Below are positions 5,485-8,468 of a stretch of DNA of 8,468 nt, in pieces. Both the position numbers and the translations under genes were made by a program. Source of the DNA: Calditrichota bacterium (GTDB lineage: Bacteria; Calditrichota; Calditrichia; RBG-13-44-9); contig JAFGSO010000134.1 of the NCBI GenBank assembly GCA_016934605.1, forward strand, positions 1-8,468. The letters run 5' to 3'. Within the stretch, counting starts at the first letter, position 1. Every line of letters starts with the position of its first letter. The notes beneath the pieces were generated by a model. It was not told where the DNA came from and made no database searches. It worked only from the letters and a program-made list of their open reading frames with translations.

Positions 5485-6357
5485 TTATTGCACAGGTTTT
5501 GCCTGAAACAGTGAATATCCTGAAGGGAAACGCCGGGCAATCTTTTCAAGATTTACCGAGGGCTCAAACATGCCGTACACCGCAGAACCGCTTCCACTCA
5601 TACTTGCGTATGTTGCACCCGCACTTCGCAACTGATTCAGGATATCCTGAATTTCCGGTACCATGCGACAGGCTACAGGTTCCAAATCGTTGTAAAAATA
5701 ACGATTTAAATGCTCAAGCTCTGTCAGCATGGAAATAACAGCCTCAAATTTAACATTACGCTTATAATCAGTCAAGCCTAAAGCCAAATTTTTAAATATA
5801 GCAGGAGTTGGAACAGCTATGTTGGGAAATACAATTAGAAGCCGGTATTTCAGATTCAGGGAAACCGGAATTACCACCTCTCCCCTTCCCAGGACCAGTG
5901 CGGTTTTTCCAATAATAAAGAAGGGAACGTCAGAACCGATTCGTGATGCCAGAACCAGCATTTCAGATCGGGAGAGGTTAAGACCGAATAAATCATTAAA
6001 GGCTTTTAAGCAGGTTGCTGCATTACTGCTTCCGCCTCCCAGGCCGGCACCCGGAGGAATTTTCTTTCTGATACCAATTTCTACACCGCCCTGCAACGAA
6101 TATTTCTGCGAAATAAGACCGAAAGTACGCATACATAGGTTTTTTTCGTCCAGCGGAACGTCGGGATGGTCGCAGGTAACAAGGAGCTCCTTTTCAGTTT
6201 TCCGAAATGAAATTTCATCATACAGAGAAATTTCCTGAAAAATCGATTCAAGATTATGATAACCATCCGGCCGCTTGCCAGCAATTCTAAGACCTATATT
6301 TATCTTTGCATGCGATCGGTATATTTTCACGGAATTATCCCCGATTCTCACTGACAT
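5485..6357 (-). CDS. ispE: 4-diphosphocytidyl-2-C-methyl-D-erythritol kinase
   Basis: The 290-residue product is a GHMP-family kinase that phosphorylates CDP-methylerythritol with ATP, in the MEP route to isoprenoids. AKINIGLRI with Lys18 and RPDGYHNLESIFQ (29-41) form the substrate side. The ATP loop is PPGAGLGGGSSNAA (101-114). The catalytic Asp is Asp143 in IGSDVPFF. The third GHMP motif is MSGSGSAVYGMF (253-264). The ATG at 6357 overlaps the stop of the deacetylase gene as TAATG, which suggests coupled translation. A GTG at 6330, with GGGGA upstream, would remove nine extra residues and give the more usual leader length; it is a real alternative. The stop lies one base before tRNA-Gln. 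Confidence 0.97.
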   Translation of the reverse strand: MSVRIGDNSVKIYRSHAKINIGLRIAGKRPDGYHNLESIFQEISLYDEISFRKTEKELLVTCDHPDVPLDEKNLCMRTFGLISQKYSLQGGVEIGIRKKIPPGAGLGGGSSNAATCLKAFNDLFGLNLSRSEMLVLASRIGSDVPFFIIGKTALVLGRGEVVIPVSLNLKYRLLIVFPNIAVPTPAIFKNLALGLTDYKRNVKFEAVISMLTELEHLNRYFYNDLEPVACRMVPEIQDILNQLRSAGATYASMSGSGSAVYGMFEPSVNLEKIARRFPSGYSLFQAKPVQ

Positions 6358-7007
6358 TATGATTTTCCGAATCCATTCAGGGGGTGCAGAGATTTGAACT
6401 GAAAATCCATTTTTAAGGCAAGATCAATAAATTCGGGCAAAACTTTAACAATTGTGCTGCTACTCTGCTCTGAATCATGAAATACAATAATATCGCCCGG
6501 TTCAATATGAACCGCCAGAAAATCGAGAATTTTCGATACCGGCCATTTGAAATCATTACTTAACAATGACCACAATATCATGGTCTTATGCTGCTCCTTT
6601 AGAGCTTTCTCTAGCCCTCCGTCCCAGATTCCGTATGGCGGTCTGAAAAGTCTGGTCGAACGGTTAAAAATTCTTTTTATCAGGTGGTCAGTTTTCTCAA
6701 TTTCCCGAACCACCTGCAGGGTCGACTGCAGGTTGCAGGGGGTGTGAGAGAAACCATGATTGGCGATTTCGTGTGAGTTGTAATCAAGTTTCGGCAGATC
6801 CTTTTCATACTTTTCCAGCTGCATCCCTGACAGAAAAAAAACCGCCGGTATTTTTGCTGAATTCAGTATCTCAAGTACCGCAGGAGTGACATACGGTTGT
6901 GGTCCGTCGTCGAAGGTTAAATACAGATTCCTGCCATTCTCCGGCCGCTGCCAGATGACATTTTCTATTGGGGGCAGGAAAATCCGGGAAAGATACTTAG
7001 TGAGCAT
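6357..7007 (-). CDS. Polysaccharide deacetylase (CE4, NodB-like)
   Basis: From the ATG at 7007 the product is 216 residues. It has the CE4 motifs in order: TFDDGP (31-36) with the catalytic and metal Asp, HGFSH (84-88) with the two metal His, RPPYG (122-126), a WSLLSNDF segment (146-153) and GDIIVFHD (171-178) with the late His. Such enzymes remove N- or O-acetyl groups from sugar polymers or lipid-linked sugars. No signal peptide or clear membrane segment is visible, so it may act in the cytoplasm or be exported another way. A longer in-frame reading from 7052 exists, but 7007 has a GGAAGGAGG site 6 bases upstream and makes only an 11-base overlap with the glycosyltransferase gene. The partnership suggests it edits that enzyme's product; the substrate is unknown. 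Confidence 0.92.
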   Translation of the reverse strand: MLTKYLSRIFLPPIENVIWQRPENGRNLYLTFDDGPQPYVTPAVLEILNSAKIPAVFFLSGMQLEKYEKDLPKLDYNSHEIANHGFSHTPCNLQSTLQVVREIEKTDHLIKRIFNRSTRLFRPPYGIWDGGLEKALKEQHKTMILWSLLSNDFKWPVSKILDFLAVHIEPGDIIVFHDSEQSSSTIVKVLPEFIDLALKMDFQFKSLHPLNGFGKS

Positions 7008-8118
7008 CCCCGTCCTCCTTCCAGCTGAAACGATGAAAAAATCCCCTGACACCGGCTATGATGACATAAATCAGCTGAAAAACCTGTCCATGAAAAAAAT
7101 ATTTTAAAAGCGCCAACCTGCCAAGAAATTGCAGTGCACGGAAAATGAGGAATAATTCCGGAATTATTTTCAGCATTACCGCTATCAGATAAATTTTCCA
7201 GGGGAAATATCCCAGGAGTGTTACCGGAAAGAGTACAATAATCAGCAGGTAGTAGAAATAGATAATGGCCATCAGCAGCAACAGCCATTTTTTAGGATAA
7301 TAAAGAGATTTTGATGCCCAGCGGGAACGCTGATTCAGAAAATCGAACCAGTCTTCTACCGGACGGGTGTAATTAACCGTTTCTCTCAATACCGAATATT
7401 TAATCTTCCAGGATGTTTTCTTTTCAATATTCTGGAGCAGGAGATCGTCGTCACCGGACGGAAGAAATTCATGCCCCTGATACCCGCCTGCATCCTGGAA
7501 TGCCTTCAACCGATATGACAGGTTGCTCCCGTTGCAGATCAGAGGATTGTGATTTCCTGCGGCACCTACACCACAAAATACAATTCCGGCAAATTCGAGG
7601 GTCTGCAGTTTGCCGAACAGAGTTTTTTCCTTTTCCGGAAAAAATGTGACAACACCAGCTACCAGACCGGTATCCTCCTCATATAAACCGGTCATTTTCT
7701 CGATCCATCGCGGTTGAGCCACACTATCCGCATCGATGGTCATGACAATCTCGCCGGTCACCTTTTCCAGAGCGAATTTCAAAGCCTGTTTTTTGAAGGA
7801 AGGCCGGGAGGAATCCCGGTGGTGGGAAATCAGATGAAAATTTGGTTTATCTTTTATATAGTCCCGGACAATTTCCGCAGTGCTGTCAGTAGACTCATCA
7901 TCAATAATCCACACTTCAAACAAATCCCGGGGATAGGTCTGATTCCACAGGCTTTGCAGGCAATCCCGGATATGAAATTTTTCATTGCGGGCGGGTACCA
8001 GAACGGAGACCGAGAAAAGATTTTTTCTGAGATCCCGGCGCAGTCGAAACAAGCCTGCAAAAAAATAGAAAATCAGGCCAGCATAAATCAGAGCCGGCAC
8101 AATTAACATCCATGCCAT
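6997..8118 (-). CDS. Membrane-anchored family 2 glycosyltransferase (processive-type motifs)
   Basis: The product is 373 residues from the ATG at 8118. One N-terminal membrane helix (about 3-24) precedes a GT-A domain. The domain has PARNE (about 42-46), IDDES (72-76), DAD (129-131) for UDP and metal binding, CNGSNLSYR (195-203), SGDDDLLL (221-228) and QRSRW (263-267). The D, DxD, D, QxxRW set is typical of enzymes that build polymers or glycolipids at the membrane, such as hyaluronan synthase-like and ceramide glucosyltransferase-like proteins. Two to four hydrophobic helices follow (about 279-361), then a basic tail. A TTG at 8130 would add four residues, but its ribosome site would be one base away, so ATG was preferred. 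It lies 8 bases after the upstream flippase-like gene and overlaps the deacetylase gene. The sugar donor and acceptor cannot be read from the sequence. Confidence 0.92.
   Translation of the reverse strand: MAWMLIVPALIYAGLIFYFFAGLFRLRRDLRKNLFSVSVLVPARNEKFHIRDCLQSLWNQTYPRDLFEVWIIDDESTDSTAEIVRDYIKDKPNFHLISHHRDSSRPSFKKQALKFALEKVTGEIVMTIDADSVAQPRWIEKMTGLYEEDTGLVAGVVTFFPEKEKTLFGKLQTLEFAGIVFCGVGAAGNHNPLICNGSNLSYRLKAFQDAGGYQGHEFLPSGDDDLLLQNIEKKTSWKIKYSVLRETVNYTRPVEDWFDFLNQRSRWASKSLYYPKKWLLLLMAIIYFYYLLIIVLFPVTLLGYFPWKIYLIAVMLKIIPELFLIFRALQFLGRLALLKYFFHGQVFQLIYVIIAGVRGFFHRFSWKEDGDAH
7014..7022 (-). promoter_or_regulatory. Ribosome binding site that decides the deacetylase start
   Basis: GGAAGGAGG on the minus strand lies 6 bases before the ATG at 7007, inside the last codons of the glycosyltransferase gene. 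It is among the strongest ribosome sites in the window. The longer alternative start at 7052 has nothing comparable. Confidence 0.8.
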
Positions 8119-8126
8119 GAATACTT

Positions 8127-8468
8127 TCAATTCCTTTCAGTGGGATTTTTTTTTCGGTTCAATCGGGTATTTTCCCAGCTCAATCTGAATACAAATATAC
8201 TGCCTGCCAGTGCCGGCAGGAGGAAGTTTATAATAAAAATCAGAAATGCTGCATTAAATGCGGCGGGGCGGGGAACGTTCATCAGGGAATAATAGAAAAC
8301 TGATGCACCTTCCCGGATACCCAGATCTCCTACCGAAACCGGAAGAATCACTTTGGTGAAAAGCGTAGCACTTACAGCCAGGAAGGTATCGGTAAAAGGT
8401 ACATTTTCATAAGCCTGGATAACCGTCTGATATTGCAATATAATGACCAGAAACCAGAGAAAGGCCAG
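8127..8468 (-). CDS. Lysylphosphatidylglycerol synthase TM / flippase-like (YbhN-type) protein, C-terminal part
   Basis: Only the last 113 codons are present; the frame is open to base 8468, so the start lies outside the window. The visible part is hydrophobic with three likely membrane helices. It contains LFTKVILPVSVGDLGIREGAS followed by about 20 residues and a further AAFLIFIINFLLPALAG helix. The P-S-G-LG-REG pattern is the hallmark of the LPG_synthase_TM family (Pfam PF03706), which includes YbhN, AglD and the membrane part of MprF. Proteins of this family next to glycosyltransferases are thought to move or flip lipids or glycolipids, but their biochemistry is often untested. The C-terminus ends in a short basic tail. 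It is followed within 8 bases by the glycosyltransferase gene. No lysyl-transferase domain can be assessed here. Confidence 0.85.
   Translation of the reverse strand: MAFLWFLVIILQYQTVIQAYENVPFTDTFLAVSATLFTKVILPVSVGDLGIREGASVFYYSLMNVPRPAAFNAAFLIFIINFLLPALAGSIFVFRLSWENTRLNRKKNPTERN

Noticed and set aside
7714..8106. 130-codon plus-strand frame opposite the glycosyltransferase
   Set aside because: The minus-strand gene has clear GT2 motifs over the same bases; the plus frame has none and ends without a partner gene.

Overview
The window reads as a chromosomal segment of a free-living bacterium with ordinary housekeeping genes. Every supported gene lies on the minus strand, so transcription runs from high to low coordinates. 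Two features weakly suggest the Fibrobacteres-Chlorobi-Bacteroidetes (FCB) superphylum, perhaps Marinimicrobia or Calditrichaeota-like lineages: the rpsF-rpsR-rplI order with no ssb, and a short, signal-less CE4 deacetylase of the kind I associate with Bacteroidetes. This is inference from gene content, not a phylogenetic result. No phage, transposon, CRISPR array or foreign-looking island is visible, and no gene-free stretch exceeds 300 bases.

Layout, in the direction of transcription:
(1) 8468-4713: an operon-like run. It starts with a partial YbhN/LPG-synthase-type membrane protein, then a membrane-anchored family 2 glycosyltransferase, a CE4 polysaccharide deacetylase, ispE, tRNA-Gln(UUG) and rplY (long CTC-type L25). 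It ends at a strong intrinsic terminator (about 4666-4703).
(2) 4636-1994: pth and hppA, 15 bp apart. pth starts with TTG and hppA with GTG. No good promoter is visible between the terminator and pth.
(3) 1862-517: the ribosomal trio rpsF-rpsR-rplI. Its leader can fold in two competing ways and is a candidate S6:S18 autoregulatory site.
(4) 371-299: tRNA-Lys(UUU), with a near-consensus promoter.
(5) 207-1: the N-terminal end of priA, running off the window.

The genes fall into three jobs. The first is making, modifying or moving a cell-surface glycan or glycolipid (flippase-like protein, glycosyltransferase, deacetylase), joined translationally to ispE of the MEP isoprenoid pathway, which supplies polyprenyl carriers. 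The second is translation: S6, S18, L9, L25, Pth and two tRNAs. The third is energy: a membrane pyrophosphatase whose residues suggest a K+-dependent, possibly Na+-pumping, enzyme. Its substrate, pyrophosphate, is released by tRNA charging and polymer synthesis.

I see no clearly undescribed system. The points most worth checking are the rpsF leader, the very long acidic tails on S6 and L25, the pyrophosphatase ion specificity, the terminator in front of a poorly initiated pth, and the coupled glycan-isoprenoid-tRNA operon.
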